64,000 nucleotides of DNA from positions 374,606 through 438,605 of the forward strand of contig CP051234.1 of assembly GCA_017792465.1 (NCBI GenBank), in the 5' to 3' direction. The translations under genes and the position numbers were made by a program. Positions 1 through 7,626 of this stretch are shown piece after piece. The notes beneath the pieces are model-generated. The model made no database searches, was not told the DNA's origin, and saw nothing but the letters and a program-made list of their open reading frames with translations. The DNA comes from Filomicrobium sp. (GTDB lineage: Bacteria; Pseudomonadota; Alphaproteobacteria; Rhizobiales; Hyphomicrobiaceae). Numbering within the stretch: position 1 is the first letter of the stretch; every line of letters begins with the position of its first letter.

Positions 1-375
1 TTCGAGCCCTTCGAACTGCGAGCGGTTGATCAACCACGTTAGCTGAGCTGCGAGTTTTTCGCGCTTGTGCGTGGTCATATTGAGGCACATTTCGAAACCG
101 CGTTCAAATACGTTGGATACTGTGCCTTCGAGCCGGCCGACGTTGTCGATGTAGGCAATCACCCGTTCTTCGGCGGAAACCGAGACTGGTGAGGTTAAGC
201 TCATGTGAGAGACGGAAATTTCTGAAAGCGATGTCGGATATTCGGTTTTATCCGGGCGCATGAAGCGGCCTGACAGTGACAACCGGACTTTGCGATGGCG
301 CTCAGTGATAGGGCTGCGCGTGGGTCGAGCCTGGCGCAGGCCTTCTGTCGGTTGTCGGGCGGCAATCAAAGACAT
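1..375 (-). CDS. PilZ domain protein (partial, 3' end off the window)
   Basis: The reading frame is open on the minus strand from an ATG at 375 to the window edge (125 codons). A GAGGTAGG ribosome site lies just upstream of the ATG. Residues about 25-38 (ERHRKVRLSLSGRF) and then GERV-like EERVIAYIDNVGRLEG match the beginning and end of a PilZ domain, the c-di-GMP receptor fold. The following KREKLAAQLTWLINR stretch is the linker typical of the alphaproteobacterial protein with two PilZ modules, so a second PilZ domain probably lies beyond the edge. Internal ATGs at 261 and 204 would cut the first domain, which is why the 375 start is preferred. A c-di-GMP role is inferred from family only. 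In relatives it neighbours a PAS_5-type gene, as here. Confidence 0.75.
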   Translation of the reverse strand, partial: MSLIAARQPTEGLRQARPTRSPITERHRKVRLSLSGRFMRPDKTEYPTSLSEISVSHMSLTSPVSVSAEERVIAYIDNVGRLEGTVSNVFERGFEMCLNMTTHKREKLAAQLTWLINRSQFEGLE

Positions 376-562
376 TAAACCTACCTCAAACTCGAAGGTA
401 CTGTTCGCGGCAGGTAGCGGTCCTGGCGCAAACGGGCACGAGAGGCCCGTGTTGGCGCTCTCAGCGTTCCCTTAAGTATCGTTGAGGTGGTTTAACGATT
501 GCCTAACGGGGAGGTTTATTTTGGTACAACCGTCCGAGGTTCGTAAACCGACGCGTAATCTT

Positions 563-1216
563 TCAGGTCTCTTTTTGCTGGTCTGAGAGGCCGCCGTCGT
601 AAACCCGGAACTGGCGACGGTCTTGTTTGACGATGCGTGCATTGCGGAAGTGGGCGAGGATCGGCGGTTGCGGCTCAGGCTGGGCCTCTTCGACAGGGGC
701 AGGGCTGATGTCTTCGAAACCGTCGGCGGGGTAGGTCAATTCGGTTTCGACGATGCGGTACTCGACAATAGGCCAGAGCCGGGTTTGATCGTCGTCTTCG
801 ATTGGAACGATGGCGCCGAGGAAGCGATTGATGTCTTCACCGTTGTGGCGCAGCGGCAGGATCAGGATTTCAAAATTGGACTTCACGCCCATTCTGGTTG
901 TGCCTTCCATCAGGATGCGGGCAATCGCGCCAAGCTTGCGGATTGACGTCAGATGGCGCTGCAACGAGAAGCGGTCGTAGTCCTGCCAGCCGTCGGTAAA
1001 GTTGGTGCCGCGCAATTCCCGGCCGAAATTCTCGCAGATCTGGGTGCCGGCCAGGCGATAGCGGTAGCCGTTAGGCGGCTGGAACTCGAGGATGAAGGTC
1101 TCCGACAGGATATCGGCAATCTGCGCCGGCTCGATATCGAAGCGGCGGGGAGCGGTGCGCGTGCCACGGACCTCATTCCAATACGAATACAATTTAGAGT
1201 TGGTCTTGGTTCTCAT
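563..1216 (-). CDS. PAS domain-containing protein (PAS_5 type)
   Basis: This 217-residue protein has a PAS-like core at about residues 25-150 (YWNEVRGTR, PNGYRYRLAGTQICENFGRE, FEILILPLRHNG). That pattern is characteristic of the single-domain alphaproteobacterial PAS_5 family. No output domain (kinase, GGDEF or HTH) is attached; the last 60 residues are proline- and glutamate-rich and probably flexible. It reads in the same direction as the PilZ gene downstream (188 bp gap), an arrangement common in Rhizobiales, and is divergent from the rhomboid gene. A sensory or structural partner role for the PilZ protein is possible but unproven. The start ATG at 1216 gives a complete N-terminus. Confidence 0.75.
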   Translation of the reverse strand: MRTKTNSKLYSYWNEVRGTRTAPRRFDIEPAQIADILSETFILEFQPPNGYRYRLAGTQICENFGRELRGTNFTDGWQDYDRFSLQRHLTSIRKLGAIARILMEGTTRMGVKSNFEILILPLRHNGEDINRFLGAIVPIEDDDQTRLWPIVEYRIVETELTYPADGFEDISPAPVEEAQPEPQPPILAHFRNARIVKQDRRQFRVYDGGLSDQQKET

Positions 1217-1546
1217 GGGCTGGGTCGGCTCCGTGTCGTCGGGTCAAACGTTTCGGCCGTGAGTTCTTTGCAGGTGCCCCAATTTGGGTCATGTGCCTTT
1301 GAAATCGCGGCATTCGCTATCTCCAGCAGCAGTAAGCGTGCCAGGGTAACTTTTGGGGCTGTCAAAGGCGCGTCGTGCCGGGGTTCGTCGCCAATCGCCT
1401 CAGTGAGGCGTTCACGTCTTGTGAAATCGGCGCGCGCCGTGCATAGCCTTGGGGGTGAGCGCCATCTGGAGTTGTTTTGTCGGTTGGTCGCTCCGGTCCC
1501 CTGGGGCTTGGTGGGGCGCGCCGGGTGATGGCAGAAGGAGCTGAAT
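1217..1546. other. Divergent intergenic region (PAS / rhomboid)
   Basis: 330 bp between two divergently read genes, so it should hold both promoters. I see no convincing ORF, tRNA or strong hairpin in it. Confidence 0.5.
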
Positions 1547-2284
1547 TTGCAATCTTACCGTGAGCCGATGTTCAACGTGCCGGGCAGTGTCGTGGCGCTG
1601 ATTGGAGTGTTTGTCGCCGTGCACGTCATCCGGCAGTTGCTGCCTGTGGCGGACGACGACTGGCTGACGGTTGCGATGGCATTCGTTCCCGCGCGCTACT
1701 CAGGATATGCCGACGAGATCCCCGGTGGATATATTGCTTCGGTAACCTCGTTCATTACGCACATGCTGGTGCACGGCGATATTACCCACTTGATGTTTAA
1801 CTCAGCCTGGTTTCTGGCCTTTGGTGGCGCTATCGCTTTGCGGATTGGCTCGGCTCGCTTCCTGGCATTTACCGCGTTTACGGGAATTGTCGGCGCGCTC
1901 GTTTTCTTATTGTTCCATTTCGGTGAGCCTGTGCCCGTCGTTGGAGCATCGGGCGCGGTCTCGGGGATGATGGGGGCTGTCATGCGTTTTATGTTCAGCG
2001 CCATCGATCAGGGCAACTTCGCTTTGTTGCGCGAAGCACCGAAATCGGTGCGCCTGATGCCGCTCAGCGAAGCACTTCAAGACAAGCGTGTTTTGGCGGT
2101 GACCGGGATTTGGCTTTTGCTTAACGTCATTACGGCCTACGGCATTCCGGGAATGTCCACCGGTGGCGGCATTGCGTGGGAAGCGCATTTGGGTGGCTAT
2201 CTGGCCGGGCTTTTGTGCTTTGGCTTTTTCGATTTTCGCAAGCCGCCGCAGCGCCACCGCTTTGAACCGCGGATCGTTCACTGA
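1547..2284 (+). CDS. Rhomboid family intramembrane serine protease
   Basis: A 245-residue polytopic membrane protein. Catalytic signatures are visible: the nucleophile motif GASG (Ser135), the partner His214 in WEAHLGG, and the upstream HLMFN motif (residues 81-85) that forms the oxyanion region in rhomboids. About six hydrophobic segments are seen, the usual bacterial number. A hydrophilic loop with DKR (about residues 155-182) separates the Ser- and His-bearing helices and is longer than in minimal rhomboids. The start is a TTG at 1547, chosen because AAGGAG sits 6 nt upstream; no in-frame ATG is as well placed (the first is the eighth codon). Expected to cleave transmembrane substrates in the inner membrane; the substrate is unknown. 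Confidence 0.9.
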   Translation: MQSYREPMFNVPGSVVALIGVFVAVHVIRQLLPVADDDWLTVAMAFVPARYSGYADEIPGGYIASVTSFITHMLVHGDITHLMFNSAWFLAFGGAIALRIGSARFLAFTAFTGIVGALVFLLFHFGEPVPVVGASGAVSGMMGAVMRFMFSAIDQGNFALLREAPKSVRLMPLSEALQDKRVLAVTGIWLLLNVITAYGIPGMSTGGGIAWEAHLGGYLAGLLCFGFFDFRKPPQRHRFEPRIVH

Positions 2285-2476
2285 CCTTCAGCTTTTTATC
2301 GCCGATGGTTTAAGGCGACTCTTGCCATTTGGGCCATTCTGCCGCAGCATCGAAAAGAGGTTGCCGTCTGCGTGGATTGCATACATGCGGCGGCCCATAA
2401 AAAAATAACAAAAGATAAATCGAGCCCGGGCTGCAATTGTCAGATGGGTTCGCCGGCCGAAATGGAGGTTCTATAC

Positions 2477-2908
2477 ATGAATATTGCTTCGTTGCTGAAA
2501 GCAAAAGGGCGTGCGGTTGCAACGGCCCGGGCGGAAGCCAGTCTTCTCGAAATTGCTTCGCAGCTATCCAGCAAAGGCATCGGTGCGATTGTCATCGTTA
2601 GTGAGCGCGACGAAGTGATCGGCATTATTTCGGAAAGAGACGTTGTCAAAGCCATCGGTGCTCGTGGTGTCAGTGCGCTCAGCCTGGCCGTCGGCGAAAT
2701 CATGACGCGCGAAGTTATCAGCTGCACCGAAGACCGGACCATCGAAGACTTGATGGGTATTATGACGGCCGGACGCTTCCGGCACGTGCCGGTTGTCGAA
2801 GGCGGAAGGCTTGTCGGGATTGTGTCGATCGGTGACGTGGTCAAGAATCATATTGCCGAAGTCGAAATGGAAGTCTCGGCAATGAAGGATTATCTCTCGA
2901 CGGGCTGA
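2477..2908 (+). CDS. CBS domain protein (tandem CBS pair)
   Basis: The ATG at 2477 follows GGAGG by 8 nt and gives 143 residues; longer in-frame starts upstream lack a ribosome site. Two CBS motifs fill the protein (about 8-65 and 75-130), with the signatures GAIVIVSERDEVIGIISERDVVKAI and GRFRHVPVVEGGRLVGIVSIGDVV visible in pieces. Such pairs form a Bateman module that binds adenosine nucleotides or NAD. Stand-alone versions of this length are common in alphaproteobacteria and of unclear function. The gene is monocistronic: a terminator hairpin follows and the next gene converges on it. Confidence 0.88.
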   Translation: MNIASLLKAKGRAVATARAEASLLEIASQLSSKGIGAIVIVSERDEVIGIISERDVVKAIGARGVSALSLAVGEIMTREVISCTEDRTIEDLMGIMTAGRFRHVPVVEGGRLVGIVSIGDVVKNHIAEVEMEVSAMKDYLSTG

Positions 2909-2980
2909 TTTTTCGTCGCGAGTCATTTGTCTGCACTATTTCGCAGCCAAAAGCATTCGTTGTTATCGGTTTGAAAGATT

Positions 2981-3025
2981 CGGGCCGCCGGAATCCGCAG
3001 ATTGCGGGTTGAGGCGGCCCGTTTT
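2981..3025 (+). terminator. Rho-independent terminator after CBS gene
   Basis: A 9-bp perfect stem, CGGGCCGCC (2981-2989) with GGCGGCCCG (3013-3021), encloses a small inner hairpin (CCGCA/TGCGG). It is followed by TTTT. The orientation fits termination of the CBS gene before the convergent patatin gene. Confidence 0.75.
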
Positions 3026-3041
3026 GTCGTTTGGGCTTTTT

Positions 3042-4007
3042 TTATGCGCGCGCCATTGCATAGGTGCGATTGAGTTCTTTGCGGACGGCGATTTCCTGCT
3101 TGATGGTATCGATTTCGCGCTCGGCGGCTTTGCGCCCAAGTTGAATCAGTTCATCGGCGCGGTGGAAATCGAACAGGTTGATGCCATACAAGCGCGGGCT
3201 GATCATCGCGTCAGGGGGATCGCCGGCCAATCGCGATCTGGCGATGCGGTCCTGGACGATATTGAAGGCTTCGACCATGACGGTTGAAATGCCTGGGACG
3301 TTCTCACCCTTGCCGAACATCTGGCGTTGCAGCAGCCGGCGGGCATTGAAGCCATTCTGCTCTTTGGGTGCTGGTTGCAAAGCTTCGATGTCGGGATCGT
3401 CGCCGGCGCTTTCGATGTCGTAGTCGACTTGCGGGGCCAGTGTGCCGCGCGAAGACAAATCGAAATTCAAATTGACGGCGATGACGTAACGGGCGCCCAT
3501 GGCGCGGCAGACCGATATCGGGACTGGGTTGACGAGTGCGCCGTCGAAGAGCCAGCGTCCGCGGATTTTAACGGGTTTGAAAATGCCAGGCAGGGCGTAC
3601 GACGCGCGGATCGAGTTGGCCAATCCGCCCTTGGAGAGCCAGATCTCATGACCGGTGCCGATTTCGGTGGCAACAGCGGTGAAGGGGGTATCGAGATCTT
3701 CGATGCGCTTGCCGCCGACCGTCTTGATCAGCCGCTCGGTTAAGCGTCCGCCGGTGATGAGGCCGGTGCCTGCGAGGTTAAAATCGAGGAAGCTGAAGAC
3801 GCGGCGCAGGGTCAGTTCTCTGGCGAACGTTTCGATATCGTCGATGTGTCCTGCTGCGTAACAGCCGCCGACGACTGCGCCCATGGAGGTTCCGGCGATG
3901 ATGTCAGGAAAAATTCCGGCTTCGCTCAGCGCGCGTAAAACGCCGATATGGGACCATCCGCGGGCGGCGCCGCCACCCAGCGCCAAACCAATCTTCATCT
4001 CGGTCAT
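3042..4007 (-). CDS. Patatin-like phospholipase, RssA type
   Basis: A 321-residue protein with the complete patatin signature: the glycine-rich oxyanion loop GGGAARG (residues 11-17), the nucleophile elbow GTSMG (Ser41) and the catalytic Asp in DGALVNP (Asp155). This makes a Ser-Asp dyad lipid acyl hydrolase. The size and sequence resemble E. coli RssA and its cytosolic relatives rather than secreted ExoU-type toxins, and no signal peptide is seen. The C-terminal 70 residues are helical and charged. The start ATG at 4007 has AAGAGAAAG upstream. It lies downstream of hisI on the same strand with a 207-bp gap. Confidence 0.88.
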   Translation of the reverse strand: MTEMKIGLALGGGAARGWSHIGVLRALSEAGIFPDIIAGTSMGAVVGGCYAAGHIDDIETFARELTLRRVFSFLDFNLAGTGLITGGRLTERLIKTVGGKRIEDLDTPFTAVATEIGTGHEIWLSKGGLANSIRASYALPGIFKPVKIRGRWLFDGALVNPVPISVCRAMGARYVIAVNLNFDLSSRGTLAPQVDYDIESAGDDPDIEALQPAPKEQNGFNARRLLQRQMFGKGENVPGISTVMVEAFNIVQDRIARSRLAGDPPDAMISPRLYGINLFDFHRADELIQLGRKAAEREIDTIKQEIAVRKELNRTYAMARA

Positions 4008-4179
4008 CGGTCTTTCTCTTGCCGTTAGACGTTGCCTTGATCATTCAAAAGCAAGTCCTGGTCCATCGCGCGCTAACCGGGGCTCAGCTCCATTCGTTTT
4101 ATTCCCATCCTAACTCTACAGCACATCGGTTCGAGTTAACTTTATTCTAGGGCCTTCTGCTTACTTGGGCCTGGAGTGG

Positions 4180-4193
4180 TGCACTTTTGTGCA
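4180..4193. promoter_or_regulatory. Palindrome TGCAC-TTTT-GTGCA
   Basis: A perfect 5-bp inverted repeat around four T's lies in the gap between hisI and the patatin gene, just past the hisI stop. The half-sites resemble NtrC half-sites but the 4-nt spacer is wrong for that. It could be an operator for the patatin gene or a 3' hairpin of hisI. Confidence 0.35.
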
Positions 4194-4214
4194 GGGTGGG
4201 GCGATTTCCTATTT

Positions 4215-4679
4215 CTATTTGTAGACGTCATTGGGTGAAAAGAACCGCTGGGTCACCACTTCGGTCATCTTGCGCGGTGCGTCGTTGGGCGTCTCGCCAA
4301 GGGAGATGCTGCGGTAGAAGCAGGTCTTGCGGCCGGTGTGACAGGCCGCACCGTGTCCGGCGATCGAGGCACGGATCCAAATGACATCCTGGTCGCAATC
4401 GGTTCTCAAGTCAGTCACGTTGAGAACATTTCCACTGTCTTCGCCTTTTTTCCAAAGCTTGCCGCGGGAGCGGCTGTAGAAGTGCGCGGCTTTGGTTTTG
4501 AGCGTGAGGTCGAGGGCTTCGGCATTCATGAAGGCGAACATCAGGATTTCGCCGGAAGCGTCGTCGGTAACGATTGCCGGAATCAGCCCGTGGGCGTCGA
4601 ATTTGGGCGTGAAGACAAGGCCTTCTTCGAGCTCCTGTTTGTTTGCGGCTTTCGGGAAAGGGGTGTTTTCTTGTGACAT
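4215..4679 (-). CDS. hisI: Phosphoribosyl-AMP cyclohydrolase
   Basis: A 154-residue protein catalysing the third step of histidine synthesis (PR-AMP to ProFAR precursor). Hallmarks are AHFYSRSRGKLWKKGEDSGN, the metal-site DCDQD, and CHTGRKTCFYR supplying the zinc cysteines. It is the mono-functional form without a HisE domain. I start it at the ATG at 4679, which has AAGGG about 10 nt upstream, instead of an ATG at 4721 that lacks a ribosome site. The position away from the other his genes is usual for alphaproteobacteria. It is divergent from the NifU-like gene. Confidence 0.93.
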   Translation of the reverse strand: MSQENTPFPKAANKQELEEGLVFTPKFDAHGLIPAIVTDDASGEILMFAFMNAEALDLTLKTKAAHFYSRSRGKLWKKGEDSGNVLNVTDLRTDCDQDVIWIRASIAGHGAACHTGRKTCFYRSISLGETPNDAPRKMTEVVTQRFFSPNDVYK

Positions 4680-4820
4680 TCTCAAGCCCTTGGGACTGGC
4701 AAGACCGCGCCGTTTTGCCATGGTTTTGCGGTTGGCGCTTCGCGCTGCGGTATGAATTGCCTATATTGGGTTTTAAAGTACTCACGCCAGCCAAGGCGTG
4801 GCAGTCAAGGTGAATCACGC

Positions 4821-5288
4821 ATGAGCGATCTCGACGATATCTATTCCAACCGGATTTTGGAGTTGGCTGCGGCTATTCCCCGGACTGAGCGCCTCGCGAC
4901 GCCGGATGCGACTGCGAAGGCTCATTCGAAACTTTGCGGTTCGACGGTGATCGTCGATCTCAATATGCGCGATGGCGTCGTCACCGACTATGGGCAGTCG
5001 GTGAAGGCCTGTCTTCTGGGGCAGGCTGCGTCGTCCGTCATGGGGCGCGAGATCATCGGCACCACGCCGGACGAATTGCGTAAGGTTGCGGCGCAGGTTC
5101 GGGCCATGCTGAAGGAAAATGGTGCGCCTCCCGATGGGCGCTGGGCGGATCTTGAAGTGCTCGAACCGATCCGGGACTACAAGGCGCGGCATCCGTCGAC
5201 GCTGCTGGTCTTCGATGCGGTGCTTGACGCTTTGCAACAGATCGAAGATCGCGACATCGGCTCTGAGGGGCAGAAGGCAGCAGTTTGA
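4821..5288 (+). CDS. Iron-sulfur cluster assembly scaffold (NifU/IscU N-terminal-like)
   Basis: A 155-residue protein with the NifU_N pattern SKLCGSTVIVDL and SVKACLLGQAASSV, which supply the first two scaffold cysteines. The third cysteine of IscU/NifU would fall in ARHPSTLLVFDAV, but no Cys is present there. This alphaproteobacterial subgroup may therefore bind a cluster differently or serve another role. The start ATG at 4821 follows AAGGTGA by 7 nt; the longer in-frame start at 4752 is unlikely. The stop codon overlaps the yidD start (TGATG), so the two genes are probably translationally coupled. No other isc/suf gene is nearby. Confidence 0.8.
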   Translation: MSDLDDIYSNRILELAAAIPRTERLATPDATAKAHSKLCGSTVIVDLNMRDGVVTDYGQSVKACLLGQAASSVMGREIIGTTPDELRKVAAQVRAMLKENGAPPDGRWADLEVLEPIRDYKARHPSTLLVFDAVLDALQQIEDRDIGSEGQKAAV

Positions 5289-5638
5289 TGCTGTCGAAGT
5301 CCTTGAGCGCGGCTGTTGGGTTCGTCCTGAAGATACCGATCCACATTTACCGCTGGACGCTCAAGCCATATGTGGGCTGGCAATGCCGGCACTTGCCGAC
5401 CTGTTCGGAATACGCGCTTGAAGCGATCGACAAGAACGGGCCATGGCGCGGGTTCTGGCTGATGATCTCCAGGTTGTCGCGTTGCCGTCCATGGGGGACA
5501 TCGGGCTATGACCCAGTTCCCGATATTCGCAACGATCATCATCCCTTTGCCCCGTGGCGCTATGGCCGCTGGACCAAAGCAAGCTGTAAGCATTGTGGCG
5601 GCGTCCATGACGCCGCCGGCCGTGGATCTGACCCGTAG
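5288..5638 (+). CDS. yidD: Membrane protein insertion efficiency factor YidD
   Basis: A 116-residue YidD protein. The signature CRHLPTCSEYALEAI followed by GFWLMISRLSRCRPW and GYDPVP is intact, with all three family cysteines. The N-terminus (about residues 5-28) is the amphipathic or membrane-associated helix. YidD assists YidC-mediated insertion at the inner membrane. It is usually linked to rnpA-yidC; here it sits behind the NifU-like gene and overlaps it by one base, an arrangement seen in other Rhizobiales. The C-terminus ends in a short Cys/His stretch (CKHCGGVH) that is longer than in E. coli. Confidence 0.93.
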   Translation: MLSKSLSAAVGFVLKIPIHIYRWTLKPYVGWQCRHLPTCSEYALEAIDKNGPWRGFWLMISRLSRCRPWGTSGYDPVPDIRNDHHPFAPWRYGRWTKASCKHCGGVHDAAGRGSDP

Positions 5639-5656
5639 GGTGCGCTCTTAGGTGCG

Positions 5657-6637
5657 CTACTTGGCGGCTTCCAAAGCGGGGGTTTCTTCCGGCTTGAATA
5701 CGAGCACCATATCGTCGCTGATTTCTCCGCTATCGTTCTGCGCGATGAGCTCGGCCGGAAGCTGGGTGTCATCGCAGATGCGTCTGAAATCGCGCAGCGC
5801 CGTGCCGGTGCTGTGATTGTCGACCATCGCTGCGCCGATGTCGTCGCGGACATGCTCGGAATCGACAATCCGGAAATCGATGCTGAAGCGCGTTTTGCCG
5901 GTGGTGTTCTTGCTGGTTGCGTGCAACTGATCGGCGGAAAAGATCACCATGCTGCCGACGGGCAGTACAACCTGGACTGAGCCAGTCGCAGCGAAGTCCT
6001 CTGTTGGCTGTGGGATACCGCGTTTGTCGTCACCCTGGCGGTAGTTGGCGGCATTCTTCCGGCCGGTCGCGTTCCAACGATAGATGTTGAAATTATCTGA
6101 CGAGTTGGCGATGGGCGTGGCGCGGTAATACGGGAAGAATTCCATGCAGCTGTAGCGCGACATCTCGAAGACGGGTGTCCAGAATTGGATCTGCTGTTTT
6201 GGTGCCGACCACCATGTGTCCCGGTGCGCTGGCTGTGCGTGTCCGATGCCGCTCGTTAGGTATCCGTCGCTGGAGGCAACGCGCAGGCGAGGCACGTCGA
6301 GGTAGGTGCGGTCCGGGTCGAAGCCGAGTTCTGCCAGGTATTGCTTTTGAAGGCGGCGGGTTTCGGGGTGGTGAATAAAGCGCGGCTTAACCGGGCCTGC
6401 GCGCTCCACGAATTCGTCGACCGTCAGATGGTGCTGTGCGGTGGTTGGTTCATATGGCGCGAAGGCTTCTTCGATCAATCCGCGCGCGAATTCGCAAAGT
6501 TCGATGCCGGCTTTGTTGGGCGGGACCAGGACCAGCGCCCCATCATAGGCGCGAAGGATCATCTCTTCCGGGGTCATGCCATTGGCGAGCGTTAATTCAA
6601 TCGCATGAATGTCGTCTGGCCGAGTCTGATTGGACAT
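5657..6637 (-). CDS. Putative Fe(II)/2-oxoglutarate-type dioxygenase (phytanoyl-CoA dioxygenase-like)
   Basis: A 326-residue protein with a recognisable facial-triad pattern: HRD (His138, Asp140) and a distal His239 in ADQLHATS. Arg250 (KTRFSIDFRI) follows at the spacing expected for the 2-oxoglutarate-binding Arg. Tryptophan- and proline-rich surroundings (AHRDTWW) resemble phytanoyl-CoA dioxygenase-like enzymes. The substrate cannot be told from sequence. I start it at the ATG at 6637, with AGCAGGAAAAAGGAA upstream, rather than at 6691. The gene is convergent with yidD and preceded by a long AT-richer gap, so it is probably transcribed alone. Confidence 0.6.
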   Translation of the reverse strand: MSNQTRPDDIHAIELTLANGMTPEEMILRAYDGALVLVPPNKAGIELCEFARGLIEEAFAPYEPTTAQHHLTVDEFVERAGPVKPRFIHHPETRRLQKQYLAELGFDPDRTYLDVPRLRVASSDGYLTSGIGHAQPAHRDTWWSAPKQQIQFWTPVFEMSRYSCMEFFPYYRATPIANSSDNFNIYRWNATGRKNAANYRQGDDKRGIPQPTEDFAATGSVQVVLPVGSMVIFSADQLHATSKNTTGKTRFSIDFRIVDSEHVRDDIGAAMVDNHSTGTALRDFRRICDDTQLPAELIAQNDSGEISDDMVLVFKPEETPALEAAK

Positions 6638-7272
6638 TTCCTTTTTCCTGCTCGTGAGGTTCGGCAATTTCGCTACCGATACCGTTCTCATTGTGCAGGG
6701 TCAGCGATAGATCCATCTGGGAGACGACGCGCACGCCCCAATTTGGATTGCATCCATCCAACGAATTAGGGACTGCTGATGCGATTGATATTTGAATTAG
6801 ATATTTTGGATGCGGTTGGGCATACTTTTGGACTTCACCGTGCACGTTAAATCTGTGTGCTGAATTTTGAGTGCAGGTCTCGTGCGGGGTTGTCAGTCAC
6901 AACGCGCAAACGCACAGCTGGCGGTCGTTATCGCGGACTGTATATCGAACGATGATAACGGACTTTTCCAAATATGCGAAAATCATCCAACTCGTTTTGA
7001 ATAATCGGTTGTCAGTTTTTCCGACGGCGGATTTTAGCCGATATTTGGTCGGGATAAATGCGATTTTGGTTAACTTCCGATCTCTGCGAAATTCAAGTCA
7101 GCGATCTCGTTTTGAATAGTCATATTCCGGTGTCGGAAGGGGCAATCCGACACAGTCTGACGTCGGTCAGGGTGGACGCCCGATTTGGTTGCGTTCCGTC
7201 AACGTATTTTCTCGGCCCCTTCACTAACACTCCGGCTCACAAGCAATGCCTTGTGATGCGAAGGAGGCTTCG
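6638..7272. other. Long AT-richer intergenic region
   Basis: 635 bp with visibly lower GC than its surroundings. I find no convincing gene; short frames here lack ribosome sites and family-like sequence. It contains two copies of the 13-mer CTCGTTTTGAATA (6991-7003 and 7106-7118) and the inverted repeat TGTCGGA/TCCGACA at 7131-7152. It should carry the promoters of the dioxygenase and of the small membrane gene, and could hide a non-coding RNA or a decayed gene. Confidence 0.45.
7131..7152 (+). repeat. Inverted repeat upstream of small membrane gene
   Basis: A perfect 7-bp inverted repeat, TGTCGGA and TCCGACA, has an 8-nt loop. It lies 120 bp before the small membrane protein gene. Leader hairpin or operator; function unknown. 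Confidence 0.4.
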
Positions 7273-7485
7273 ATGCGATATCTGGTGACACTTCTTGTTT
7301 TCTTGATTGCTGGGCCGACGATTGTGGGGTCTTTGATTATTCCGCTCACCGATCCGGCTTGGGGCTTCGATGGCTATAAGTACATTCTTTATATCGTCGG
7401 CTTGGGCGTTCTGATTGCGCTGCCGGTCAGCTATTTCGTTGCGGGCATGATCATGAAAAAGGTCGAAGCGGCGACGGCGAAATAG
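7273..7485 (+). CDS. Small two-helix membrane protein, unknown function
   Basis: A 70-residue protein starting at the ATG at 7273, where a perfect AAGGAGG sits 6 nt upstream. It has two hydrophobic helices (about residues 3-22 and 38-61) separated by a short polar loop with aromatic residues (DPAWGFDGYKY). It ends in a lysine- and alanine-rich tail. It resembles small inner-membrane proteins annotated as hypothetical in Hyphomicrobiales. A clear terminator follows, so it is a single-gene transcript. No function can be assigned. Confidence 0.75.
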   Translation: MRYLVTLLVFLIAGPTIVGSLIIPLTDPAWGFDGYKYILYIVGLGVLIALPVSYFVAGMIMKKVEAATAK

Positions 7486-7510
7486 CGCTTGAGAAAATCT
7501 CGTGTGATGG

Positions 7511-7547
7511 AGCGGCGGACTTTGTTGGTCTGCCGCTTTTGATTTTT
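7511..7547 (+). terminator. Rho-independent terminator after small membrane gene
   Basis: The stem AGCGGCGGAC (7511-7520) pairs with GTCTGCCGCT (7528-7537) with one wobble and a 7-nt loop. It is followed by a T-rich tail. It separates the gene from the convergent hydrolase gene. Confidence 0.8.
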
Positions 7548-7626
7548 GGGGTTTGCCTCTAGGCCTGACCCCATCGCTTGTCCGTCGCGAGGAGGCTGCA
7601 GCGGGTCTGTCGCCGGCGCGGTGGCG

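Noticed and set aside
4128-4135. GGTTCGAG, a tRNA T-loop-like string
   Set aside because: No T-stem, acceptor stem or anticodon arm can be built around it.
6871-7119. An 82-codon plus-strand frame in the long AT-richer gap
   Set aside because: No ribosome site and no recognisable pattern; codon use differs from neighbouring genes.
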